Positions 9,010 to 15,989 of a stretch of DNA of 64,000 nucleotides are shown here, piece after piece. The notes under the pieces are model-generated. The model saw only the letters and a list, made by a program, of their open reading frames with translations, had not been told where the DNA came from and searched no databases. Origin of the DNA: Nitrospirota bacterium (lineage in GTDB: Bacteria; Nitrospirota; Thermodesulfovibrionia; Thermodesulfovibrionales; UBA6898); the NCBI GenBank assembly GCA_016235245.1, contig JACRLO010000020.1, positions 1 through 64,000 of the forward strand, in the 5' to 3' direction. The position numbers and the translations under genes are program-made. The number at the start of each line of letters is the position of its first letter. The stretch's first letter is position 1.

Positions 9010-10587
9010 ATGGCCAATGAATCTTCAGCAAGCAAGAAACCTATGATCGGGGAGGTCCTGGTAAAATACGGGATCATCACGCAGAATATGCTCAAAAACG
9101 CCTTGCGGCGACAGTCCCAGGTCGGCGGGCAGATCGGCTCGATCCTTATCGAAATGGGATATATCACTACCGACACGCTCCTCGATTTCCTGAGCAAGCA
9201 GTTCGGTGTTCCCTCCGTCAACCTCTTCAAGATAGATGTGCCAAACGATGTCCTGAAGGCCATGCCCCTGGAAAAGATCAAGGAGTATAAGGTTCTACCA
9301 CTTGAAATCGATAACAAACTCACCCTTGCCATGGTCAATCCAAAGGATTATGTTGCGATCAGGGACGTTGAGTTCATACTGGGCAAAAGGGTCAATCCCG
9401 TAGTTGTTCCCTCGTTACAGCTTGAGGCGGCAATCAAGAGCATCGAGTCCCGCGGCATGGAAGCTTTCAGAGGCAGCGAACTTGAGATATCTTGTGCAAA
9501 AGGCGAAATCGAAACAGGAGCAGCAGATATTCAGATGCTTCTGAAATACCTCAGGGAATCAAAGGCAACAGACCTCCAGCTCACGGCCGGCGTGCCGCCG
9601 AGCCTCAAGATGAGCACGGAACTGAAGCGCATGAACATGCCGCCCCTCACGCCGGACAACATGAAGAACTACGCCCAGACCCTTATGGACGACGAACAGC
9701 AGGCCACGTTTCAGACTGCGAGCAATCTGGACTTTGCCTTTACGAACAAGGAATACGGCAGGTTCAGAGTGAATATCTACAAGCAGCGCAACTCGGTATC
9801 CATAACACTGCGCCGGATTCCGGACGTCATCCCTACGCTGCCGGAACTCGGCATTTCTGAGGATCTCGAGAACTTCGCCCTTAAAACGCAAGGTCTGATC
9901 CTGATCACCGGGCCGGCAGGCCATGGAAAGTCGACAACCCTGGCTGCACTCGTTGACATCATCAATACCAAGAGAAGATGCAATATCATAACCCTTGAAG
10001 ACCCGATCGAATATCTTCATAAACACAAAAACAGCAATGTCAACCAGAGAGAAATCGGTATTGATACCGCATCGTTTCAGGACGGTCTGCGGCATATATT
10101 CAGGCAGGACCCTGATGTCATTGTGATCGGAGAGATGCGCGATCCCGAGAGTTTCAAGATAGCCCTCCAGGCGGCAGAGACAGGCCATCTTGTGCTGAGC
10201 ACGCTGCATTCGAGGAATGCGACTTCCACGATAGAGAGGGTCATCGATATCTTCCCGCCAGACCAGCAGTCCCAGATACGGTCGCAGCTTGCGGATTCAC
10301 TGCTGCTGGTGCTCTCGCAGCGGCTGGTGATGAAAAAAGACAAATCCGTACCGGTGCTTGCCTACGAAAAGCTCGTCAACTCCTATAAGATCAAAAACTT
10401 CATTCGCGACGGCAAATTACACCAGATCAGATCGCAGATGCAGCTGCCGGGAGAAGAATACTCGTCCATTGACGTCAGCCTTATACGGCTTACCCTCGAG
10501 GGCCTTATCACCGGAGAGGAAGGTTCAAAGCATGCGGATAACCTGACCTACTACCAGGATGGCATAAGAGGCAAGGGTCTGAGGTAA
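9010..10587 (+). CDS. pilT: PilT-type twitching ATPase with an N-terminal GspE/MshE-type domain
   Basis: This 525-residue secretion ATPase has two parts. Residues 1-150 match the GspE_N/MshEN type domain (IGEVLVKYGIITQNML, ILIEMGYITTDTLLDFLS, AMVNPKDYVAIRDVEF), a fold known in PilB/GspE extension ATPases. The remainder matches PilT retraction ATPases, with Walker A GPAGHGKSTT, an Asp box, the Walker B region RQDPDVIVIGEMRD, HSRNATSTIERVIDIFPPDQQ, and the PilT-specific tail KIKNFIRDGKLHQI. Walker A has Ala-Gly-His where PilT usually has Thr-Gly-Ser. The ATG at 9010 is chosen over an earlier in-frame ATG at 8953 because it follows GGAGGGGATT directly. No other pilus genes adjoin. The pseudopilins lie 30 kb away. 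Confidence 0.85.
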   Translation: MANESSASKKPMIGEVLVKYGIITQNMLKNALRRQSQVGGQIGSILIEMGYITTDTLLDFLSKQFGVPSVNLFKIDVPNDVLKAMPLEKIKEYKVLPLEIDNKLTLAMVNPKDYVAIRDVEFILGKRVNPVVVPSLQLEAAIKSIESRGMEAFRGSELEISCAKGEIETGAADIQMLLKYLRESKATDLQLTAGVPPSLKMSTELKRMNMPPLTPDNMKNYAQTLMDDEQQATFQTASNLDFAFTNKEYGRFRVNIYKQRNSVSITLRRIPDVIPTLPELGISEDLENFALKTQGLILITGPAGHGKSTTLAALVDIINTKRRCNIITLEDPIEYLHKHKNSNVNQREIGIDTASFQDGLRHIFRQDPDVIVIGEMRDPESFKIALQAAETGHLVLSTLHSRNATSTIERVIDIFPPDQQSQIRSQLADSLLLVLSQRLVMKKDKSVPVLAYEKLVNSYKIKNFIRDGKLHQIRSQMQLPGEEYSSIDVSLIRLTLEGLITGEEGSKHADNLTYYQDGIRGKGLR

Positions 10588-10602
10588 AGGACTGCTGAAG
10601 AA

Positions 10603-11844
10603 TTAATTAATAAGATAGCCGAAGCGGCTTCTGAACTCGGCGGCTGTCATACGGGCCGCCTTTGCCAGCGCATCGATATTTCGGGGGTCAAAGTCCTCTT
10701 TTTCGAGGCGTATCATATATTTTCTGCCGACTTCATAGGCCTCCGAGTTTATATCAACAAGGCGCACCTTTGTCTTGCCGGTTGCAGGGTCTGCCATTTC
10801 GACAAAAGAAACAGGTCTGAGCCTGCCTTCGTCAAGGGTTATCATGGAGCCGGTCCCTCCGCTTAGAAGAAATCGGACAGCGCCGTAGCCAAGGTCGCGC
10901 GTGTATTCAATATCATAAGGGACCGGATCAGCTGCTCTCAGTTCGTAGCCGATCGTCTTATGTACTATGGTCATATGCAGTCCCCGTGCCCCAAGACTTT
11001 CCTGCACCATATCACTCATGATCCTTCCAAGCTGGATCTCCGAAAGCCGCATCCTGCCGACCTCATCAGACTTGATATCGTCACAGGCTCTGAGTTGCTG
11101 TTCGTCAACCTTTGCCGAGATTCCCTCCGCAAGCACCGCAATGCCATGATCCTTGCCATGAGCAAGCCTCTTGACAATAGCCCCCTCCAGAATATCGGAA
11201 ACCTTTTGAAGGGGTATGCCGTTTTCAGCGAATTCTTCAGGTATCAGCGTTATCGTGGCGCCAACCGCCTTGCCGATACCCAGCGCAAGGTGACCGGCGT
11301 TCCTTCCCATCGTAGAGATAAAATACCACCTGCCCGTGGTCCTGGCATCCTCCATGATATTCTTTACGATCTCCACGCCCCAGTGGCGCGCCGTATGATA
11401 CCCAAAGGATGACCTGCCGCCAGGAAGCGTGAGGTCGTTGTCGATCGTCTTGGGCACGTGCACGACAGAGACCCTGCCCCGCGACTCCCGTTCGATCCAG
11501 CGCGCCATGTATGCCGTGCCGTCACCGCCGATCGTAATGAGATACCGGACCTTCAGGGCCTTCAGGGTTTGAAGCAGAACCGGGAAGCGCGCCTTCGCAA
11601 CCTCGGCAGTGTCGCGGGATGTCCTGAGAATAGAACCGCCCGTAGTATGAATCCGGGAAACATCCTCGATCGTCAGGGGTATGGCGCTCTGTTTGTCACC
11701 GGCAAAAAGGCTCTTGAACCCTCCGTAAATACCGATAACTTCCTTGCCTTCATTAATGGCCTCTATGGTCGCTGCGCTGATGACCCCGTTAATGCCAGGA
11801 GCCGGGCCGCCACCGACAACAATTGCTACAACCTCTTTTTTCAT
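10603..11844 (-). CDS. pfk: 6-phosphofructokinase family protein
   Basis: This 413-residue enzyme phosphorylates fructose 6-phosphate. Conserved motifs are VGGGPAPGINGVI at the N-terminus, GGDGT (106-110), PKTIDNDL (131-138, with the catalytic Asp at 135), the MGRNAGHLAL segment and RDLGYGAVRFLLSGG toward the end. The Gly in GGDGT at position 109 is typical of ATP-dependent enzymes, whereas the Lys in PKTIDND is typical of pyrophosphate-dependent enzymes. This mixed pair is also found in ATP-using enzymes of the trypanosome type, so ATP is favoured but not certain. It is the last gene of the lpxK-yjbQ-pfk unit, five bases after yjbQ, and is convergent with the PilT-like gene. Confidence 0.9.
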   Translation of the reverse strand: MKKEVVAIVVGGGPAPGINGVISAATIEAINEGKEVIGIYGGFKSLFAGDKQSAIPLTIEDVSRIHTTGGSILRTSRDTAEVAKARFPVLLQTLKALKVRYLITIGGDGTAYMARWIERESRGRVSVVHVPKTIDNDLTLPGGRSSFGYHTARHWGVEIVKNIMEDARTTGRWYFISTMGRNAGHLALGIGKAVGATITLIPEEFAENGIPLQKVSDILEGAIVKRLAHGKDHGIAVLAEGISAKVDEQQLRACDDIKSDEVGRMRLSEIQLGRIMSDMVQESLGARGLHMTIVHKTIGYELRAADPVPYDIEYTRDLGYGAVRFLLSGGTGSMITLDEGRLRPVSFVEMADPATGKTKVRLVDINSEAYEVGRKYMIRLEKEDFDPRNIDALAKAARMTAAEFRSRFGYLIN

Positions 11845-11849
11845 AAGGC

Positions 11850-12278
11850 CTATGCCTGCTTCTTGTCGGTGCTGGTGAACTTAAGAGCAACCCGTCTGTG
11901 TCTCGGCCCGTCGAACTCGCAGAAGAAGATGGACTGCCAGGTGCCTAACACGAGCTTGCCTTCGTCAACAAACACATGAGAGGCGACGCCGACCACAGCA
12001 GCCTTAATATGCGCTGATGAGTTGCCCTCGCGGTGATGATAGTCTCCCTCAAAGGGGATGACTTTGTTCAGGTAGGTCTGGATATCGCGCTGCACAGACG
12101 GGTCAGCGCCCTCATTGATCGTAATACCCGCTGTTGTGTGCGGCACAAAGAGATAGCAGATGCCATTGGAAATGCCTGCTTCCTTGACCGCTTCCTGTAT
12201 CTTTTCCGTCACATCGACAAACTCGGTTCTTGTTTTGCTCTTTACGTTTATATACCTGACCACGGCTTCCCCCTGCAT
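11850..12278 (-). CDS. YjbQ/UPF0047 family protein
   Basis: This small protein of 142 residues belongs to the UPF0047/YjbQ family, a compact metal-binding fold; E. coli YjbQ has weak thiamine phosphate synthase activity. The visible family signature is the set LFVPHTTAGITINEGAD, GDYHHREGNSSAHIKA and GTWQSIFFCEFDGPRHRRV. The conserved histidines of the metal site (HTT, YHH, NSSAH) are all present. It is sandwiched between lpxK (11-base gap) and pfk (5-base gap) in one leftward operon. The true cellular role is unknown. Confidence 0.87.
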   Translation of the reverse strand: MQGEAVVRYINVKSKTRTEFVDVTEKIQEAVKEAGISNGICYLFVPHTTAGITINEGADPSVQRDIQTYLNKVIPFEGDYHHREGNSSAHIKAAVVGVASHVFVDEGKLVLGTWQSIFFCEFDGPRHRRVALKFTSTDKKQA

Positions 12279-12289
12279 AAATAGAACAG

Positions 12290-13342
12290 CTATGCAAACA
12301 CGCTCTCAAAAAAAGGCTGGTCTGCAATGAATGCAATTTCTATTATAAGAATATTCTCCGGCAAATCAAGATTTCTCAGCTTTACCATATCCTTGTCTGT
12401 CGTAACAATCCAGGATGCACCTGAAGTCGCACACTCTTTTCTTATCGCCTCCATATCCTCCTGAGCGTAGCGATGATGGTCGCGAAATGCCTTCAGGCCT
12501 GCCACTTCCGCCCCCGAACCTGACAACGTATTTCTGAACGCTTCAGGATCTGCCAACCCGCAGAAGCAGAAGATCTTTCTGTTTCGCAGCCAATCAGGAG
12601 TTTTTCTCTCCCCTGCCCCTGTTCTCACTGCGGTAATGCGGTGCAGAGAAAAAAAGACCGGAGCATGATTATTGTATTGTCTTATCTCCGCAATAAGACC
12701 GGCATCTTCCCGCTCTGCCTTGGTGATCATGATAACATCGGCCCTCTTGAGTCCGGTCAACGGCTCCCTTAGTCTGCCGACAGGAAACAGTTTCCGGTTG
12801 CCGAAAGGGTTTCTTGAGTCGATAAGTACGATGTCCCGGTCCCGGTACAGTTTCCAGTGCTGAAACCCGTCGTCGAGGATAAAGAGAGGGATTGGGGATT
12901 GGGGATTAGGTATTTGCAATTGAACAGCTTCCGTGCTTTGCTGATCCACGGACCCTGAATGTTCGCCACTTAACTCTTTGATTGCAAACATCCCTGCCTC
13001 ATACCGGTCAGCGCCTTTTACGATCGGAACTCCTTTGAGCATTTCGGCCATCAGGAGCGGCTCGTCGCCGGCCTGCGCTGCGGTAAGGAGCGGCTTTTCC
13101 CCTTTTGTCACAAAACATGGCCCGGTAGCAGTCCCCTTGTATCCGCGCGTAAGAATTACCGGCTGGAATCCGCGCTTTTTCGCCTCTTCCGCTACAGCGA
13201 TTGCAGCGGGCGTCTTGCCGGTCCCGCCCAGCGTGATGTTGCCGATGCTGATCACCCGGTGAGGCAGTCTCTTTTGGTTCTTCAGCGACAGAAACTTCTT
13301 TGCGGAAAGCCCGAGATAATAGAGGTATTCAGCGATATTCAT
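12290..13342 (-). CDS. lpxK: tetraacyldisaccharide 4'-kinase (lipid A)
   Basis: LpxK adds the 4'-phosphate to the lipid A precursor at the inner membrane. The 350-residue protein begins with an amphipathic N-terminal region, then VISIGNITLGGTGKTPAAIAVAE (Walker A GGTGKT), ILTRGYKG, and the catalytic-metal segment ILDDGFQHWKLYRDRDIVLID. The C-terminal part includes FCGLADPEAFRNTL and WIVTTDKDMVKL. About 25 residues not expected in the family sit just before ILDDGFQH and are partly encoded by a GGGGATT tandem repeat. The frame is kept. It is the first gene of a leftward lpxK-yjbQ-pfk operon. Other lipid A genes are at 18.5-21 kb. Confidence 0.93.
   Translation of the reverse strand: MNIAEYLYYLGLSAKKFLSLKNQKRLPHRVISIGNITLGGTGKTPAAIAVAEEAKKRGFQPVILTRGYKGTATGPCFVTKGEKPLLTAAQAGDEPLLMAEMLKGVPIVKGADRYEAGMFAIKELSGEHSGSVDQQSTEAVQLQIPNPQSPIPLFILDDGFQHWKLYRDRDIVLIDSRNPFGNRKLFPVGRLREPLTGLKRADVIMITKAEREDAGLIAEIRQYNNHAPVFFSLHRITAVRTGAGERKTPDWLRNRKIFCFCGLADPEAFRNTLSGSGAEVAGLKAFRDHHRYAQEDMEAIRKECATSGASWIVTTDKDMVKLRNLDLPENILIIEIAFIADQPFFESVFA
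12886..12909. repeat. GGGGATT tandem repeat inside lpxK
   Basis: On the plus strand the heptamer GGGGATT occurs in about three tandem units, the last running into GGGGATTAGG. Read as coding strand of lpxK it gives an Asn-Pro-Gln-Ser-Pro-Ile-Pro type stretch. It forms part of an extra segment immediately before the conserved ILDDGFQH motif. Confidence 0.75.
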
Positions 13343-13501
13343 CTGTTCTGGCCGCTACGAACTGGCATAGTCTCTCTCTTCCCCTTGCGTGCGCCTTAAT
13401 ATCAGGTGGCATTATACCATGTCCATGTGGACCGGATGACTAAGAGAGGATGGATTTAATGATATGAACGATTTATACTAAGGCTAATGTGAGGTGAACA
13501 T

Positions 13502-14233
13502 ATGCCACATGGAACGGATGGAATAGGAAAACCAAAATGGATCGATCCGGCAACTCTGCTCAGGGACAAGGCAGCCGGAAACAGACCAGGGAATTCTGCA
13601 ACAGAGTTCGGGCAGTTGCTCAAGGCTGAGATCAGGCAGCAGAAGGACCTCAGGAGCAGTGCCCTTGCCATAAAAAGTCCCGCTCTCCTGATCGAAAAAC
13701 CTGCAGCTTCCGCCAGTCCGCCTCCCAACGACAGTTTTAAGGAAATTCTGAAGGTCGTCCTGAAACATGAAGGAAGCAGCTATGTAAAAAAGGACGGCAT
13801 GCGGGAATCATCCAAGATGGGAATCCTCCAGTCAACCGCCAATGAATTCGGATACAAAGGAGATATAAAGGACCTTACCCGTGCCGATGCCGAGGCAATT
13901 TACAAAAAAATATGGAACAGGTCAGGCGCGGCAAAGCTGCCTTATCCCTTAAGCCTGATACACTTCGACACGTACGTCAACAGTCCCGCAGCAGCGAGAA
14001 AAATCCTTGCGAAGTCCGAAGGCAACGTGGACACATATCTTGATATGCGGGGCCAGAGATTTCAGCGTCTTGCGCAGCGGAGGCCTGCGCGGTTTGGACG
14101 GTATCTTAAAGGCTGGATGGCCAGGGTCGATCATCTGAAGCAGATATCTACGGAATATGCGCAGATCCATGAGACAGGATCAGCACAGAAGACCGTGCAA
14201 AATGCTCAGCAAATAAAGCCTTCCAAAGGGTAA
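13502..14233 (+). CDS. GH108-type muramidase-like protein
   Basis: This 243-residue protein has a low-complexity N-terminal tail of about 75 residues. A domain resembling the glycosyl hydrolase 108 (phage ZliS-like lysozyme) family follows. Signs are FKEILKVVLKHEGSSY with the presumed catalytic Glu in HEG, KMGILQSTANEFGY, LTRADAEAIYKKIWN, and YPLSLIHFDTYVNSPAAARKIL, ending with a helical RYLKGWMARVDHL. No signal peptide is visible, so it may act with a holin-like or flagellar route, or intracellularly; that is inference. The ATG at 13502 follows GAGGTG. It is isolated, with no phage structural genes nearby. Confidence 0.65.
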   Translation: MPHGTDGIGKPKWIDPATLLRDKAAGNRPGNSATEFGQLLKAEIRQQKDLRSSALAIKSPALLIEKPAASASPPPNDSFKEILKVVLKHEGSSYVKKDGMRESSKMGILQSTANEFGYKGDIKDLTRADAEAIYKKIWNRSGAAKLPYPLSLIHFDTYVNSPAAARKILAKSEGNVDTYLDMRGQRFQRLAQRRPARFGRYLKGWMARVDHLKQISTEYAQIHETGSAQKTVQNAQQIKPSKG

Positions 14234-14481
14234 GCGAACAGCTTAAAAGGCATTGATTACTTTCTGAAACAAACGACTAAAACAGACACATGGCGATGCG
14301 ACTTACAACCTCAAACACTCGCAACTATCATCCATAACATGTCAGAATATAAAAAAGAAATCTGACCCGTCCCGCGGCATTATTCTCAAGGGTTTTATAT
14401 CCACTATTGACAGTTGAAATCAGTCTTTATTACTATTTAGGCAAATAGAGACTTGGTCAATGATCATTAAAGGGGGATACA

Positions 14482-14757
14482 ATGGGTCATTTGGCGACGA
14501 GGCAGCAGGTTTCCATTCTTCTTTCCATTCTTTTGCTGGCGGTTCTTTGCTCAATAACTCTTCCCGATAAAGCCTCTGGTGCAATACCCACACCCATTGG
14601 GGGTGTTGTAAGTAATGGGCCGATTAGTCAGGCCCGCGTATCGATCTATCAGATCAACCTAGATCAAAGTCAAGGCACGTTGGCTGCAGGTCCATTTACT
14701 ACTGACACAACAGGCAGATGGAACGGCAGCATAGCGAATAAAATCGCTTCCAAATAA
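14482..14757 (+). CDS. short secreted protein, probably a truncated surface-domain gene
   Basis: This 91-residue ORF follows a GGGGG-rich ribosome-binding site. It has a clear signal peptide (ILLSILLLAVLCSITLP, then cleavage near KASGA). The mature part reads PIGGVVSNGPISQARVSIYQIN followed by GPFTTDTTGRWNG. That resembles the first strands of a carboxypeptidase-regulatory-like or other beta-sandwich domain in which strands of the type ARVSIY and TTDTTGRW recur. The sequence stops soon after, so the gene looks truncated relative to that domain type. Function is unknown. Confidence 0.5.
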   Translation: MGHLATRQQVSILLSILLLAVLCSITLPDKASGAIPTPIGGVVSNGPISQARVSIYQINLDQSQGTLAAGPFTTDTTGRWNGSIANKIASK

Positions 14758-14875
14758 CTATGATAGAGAATATATAAACCGCCTGCTTTTGCTGTATACA
14801 GTCTGGGTTAGAGTGAACTTCTTACTCTGATCGACATACCAGCAGCGGGCAACCCGTAAAGGAGAATTGGGACAT

Positions 14876-15290
14876 ATGGCAGAGTTCAAGAACAAGGCTG
14901 AGTATGAACGATGGAAAAAGGAGCGGGATATGCAGTCGGAGTTAAGAATGAAACAGCGGGGCAGCCTTGCCGGGGCATCTGCACAGCGGACCTCATCCGG
15001 CATTCCGATTGGATTGATCATCACGCTCGTCTTGACAGTGGCCGCAATTGCCGGGGTGGTCTGCAAGGAACGGGGTTACAAAAGGGAAGGTTTTGAGTGA
15101 AGAAAAAATCAGTTATGGGGTATTCCCCGGTCGGCGATATCGGATTGAATACGAGTCTGATCAGATTTCGCTTTCTCAACTTTACCTGGTCGGCAATCGG
15201 GTTTATATCGTTGGAGTGCGTATGCCTTCAGACAGAATAGATGGAAGCGACAGTGCACGTTTTCTCGGCTCGTTTAAGCTTACGAGATAA
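14876..15290 (+). pseudogene. remnant of a membrane-anchored secreted protein
   Basis: Two overlapping frames together look like the ends of one gene. Frame one (14876-15100, 74 residues) has a charged N-terminus (MAEFKNKAEYERWKKERD) and one transmembrane segment (IPIGLIITLVLTVAAIAGVV), then stops. Frame two (open from 15048 to the stop at 15290) has EKISYGVFPGRRYRIEY, LYLVGNRVYIVGVRMP and FLGSFKL. This matches only the C-terminal half of a domain common in uncharacterised bacterial secreted proteins (pattern: small-residue-rich, GR-E, LYLVGNRLY, FLNSFK). The first half of that domain is missing and the frames differ, so a deletion is the simplest reading. The first frame could still be a small membrane protein on its own. 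Confidence 0.5.
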
Positions 15291-15358
15291 TGCTTAGATG
15301 ACACAGAATACTGCAATTTTCAGGACAGCAGGTTTCTTGATTTGGAGAGGCAGACAAT

Positions 15359-15676
15359 ATGATGACCGGAGATAATCTGCTTGCGGGAATTCTCTATTAT
15401 TGCGGTTCCGGGATAATGACCCTGGCGGCAGCTTTTGTGTTGGTTCATGCGTATAATGAAAGCATGGGGCAGTTCTTGCTTATTATGGGATCAGCCTTTA
15501 TTGCCTATTTCATTGGTCCGATGATTGGTATTCCTCCTTTTCTGGAAGGTCTGATAGCGAGTATTTTCTTTTTAATTTACTTCTTCACCAGGTATGAACG
15601 GGAAAGCAAAGGATTTATTCTGGGAATGTATGCGCTGGGACTTGTTGTCCAGATAGTCGGGATAATCATGAGGTAA
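15359..15676 (+). CDS. small integral membrane protein of unknown function
   Basis: This 105-residue protein is almost entirely hydrophobic, with about three to four membrane segments (LAAAFVLVHAY, FLLIMGSAFIAYFIGPMIGI, LIASIFFLIYFF and LGMYALGLVVQIVGIIM). The ATG at 15359 follows a GGAGAGG ribosome-binding site. I do not recognise a family. It lies in an accessory stretch of short genes between the lipid A loci. Confidence 0.55.
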   Translation: MMTGDNLLAGILYYCGSGIMTLAAAFVLVHAYNESMGQFLLIMGSAFIAYFIGPMIGIPPFLEGLIASIFFLIYFFTRYERESKGFILGMYALGLVVQIVGIIMR

Positions 15677-15989
15677 AAAAGGGTGAATTAGAAGAAACGA
15701 TACGATAGTCGGTTGATAAGCCGCTGGATTACCTGCGCTATTGAGATTGATGTTTGCGCTCGAATACACAGGTACCCTTACAGTAAGGAAGTAAGGAATC
15801 ATGCTTGCGAAGAAAACGTCAAAGAACCAGATCGCCCTGCCCAAGAAGATCGTCAAATCTTTCCCTGATGCCCAGTATCCATAAAGGACAGGAGGGATTG
15901 CGGACAAGCCGCAATGACAGACATAGATCAGGCGGGCAATAAGGAAACCGTTAGTAATGGAGTTCCTTGATCTCTTTCCAATAACAACT
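15677..15989. other. 313-base gap with a small REP-like palindrome
   Basis: No convincing gene lies here. A minus-strand reading frame crosses the gap and encodes two hydrophobic stretches, but it overlaps the end of the DUF2207 gene, lacks a ribosome-binding site and shows no recognised motif. A short palindrome ATTGCGG-ACAAG-CCGCAAT at 15897-15915 has the look of a repetitive extragenic element. It could also be one copy of a genome-wide repeat. Confidence 0.4.
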
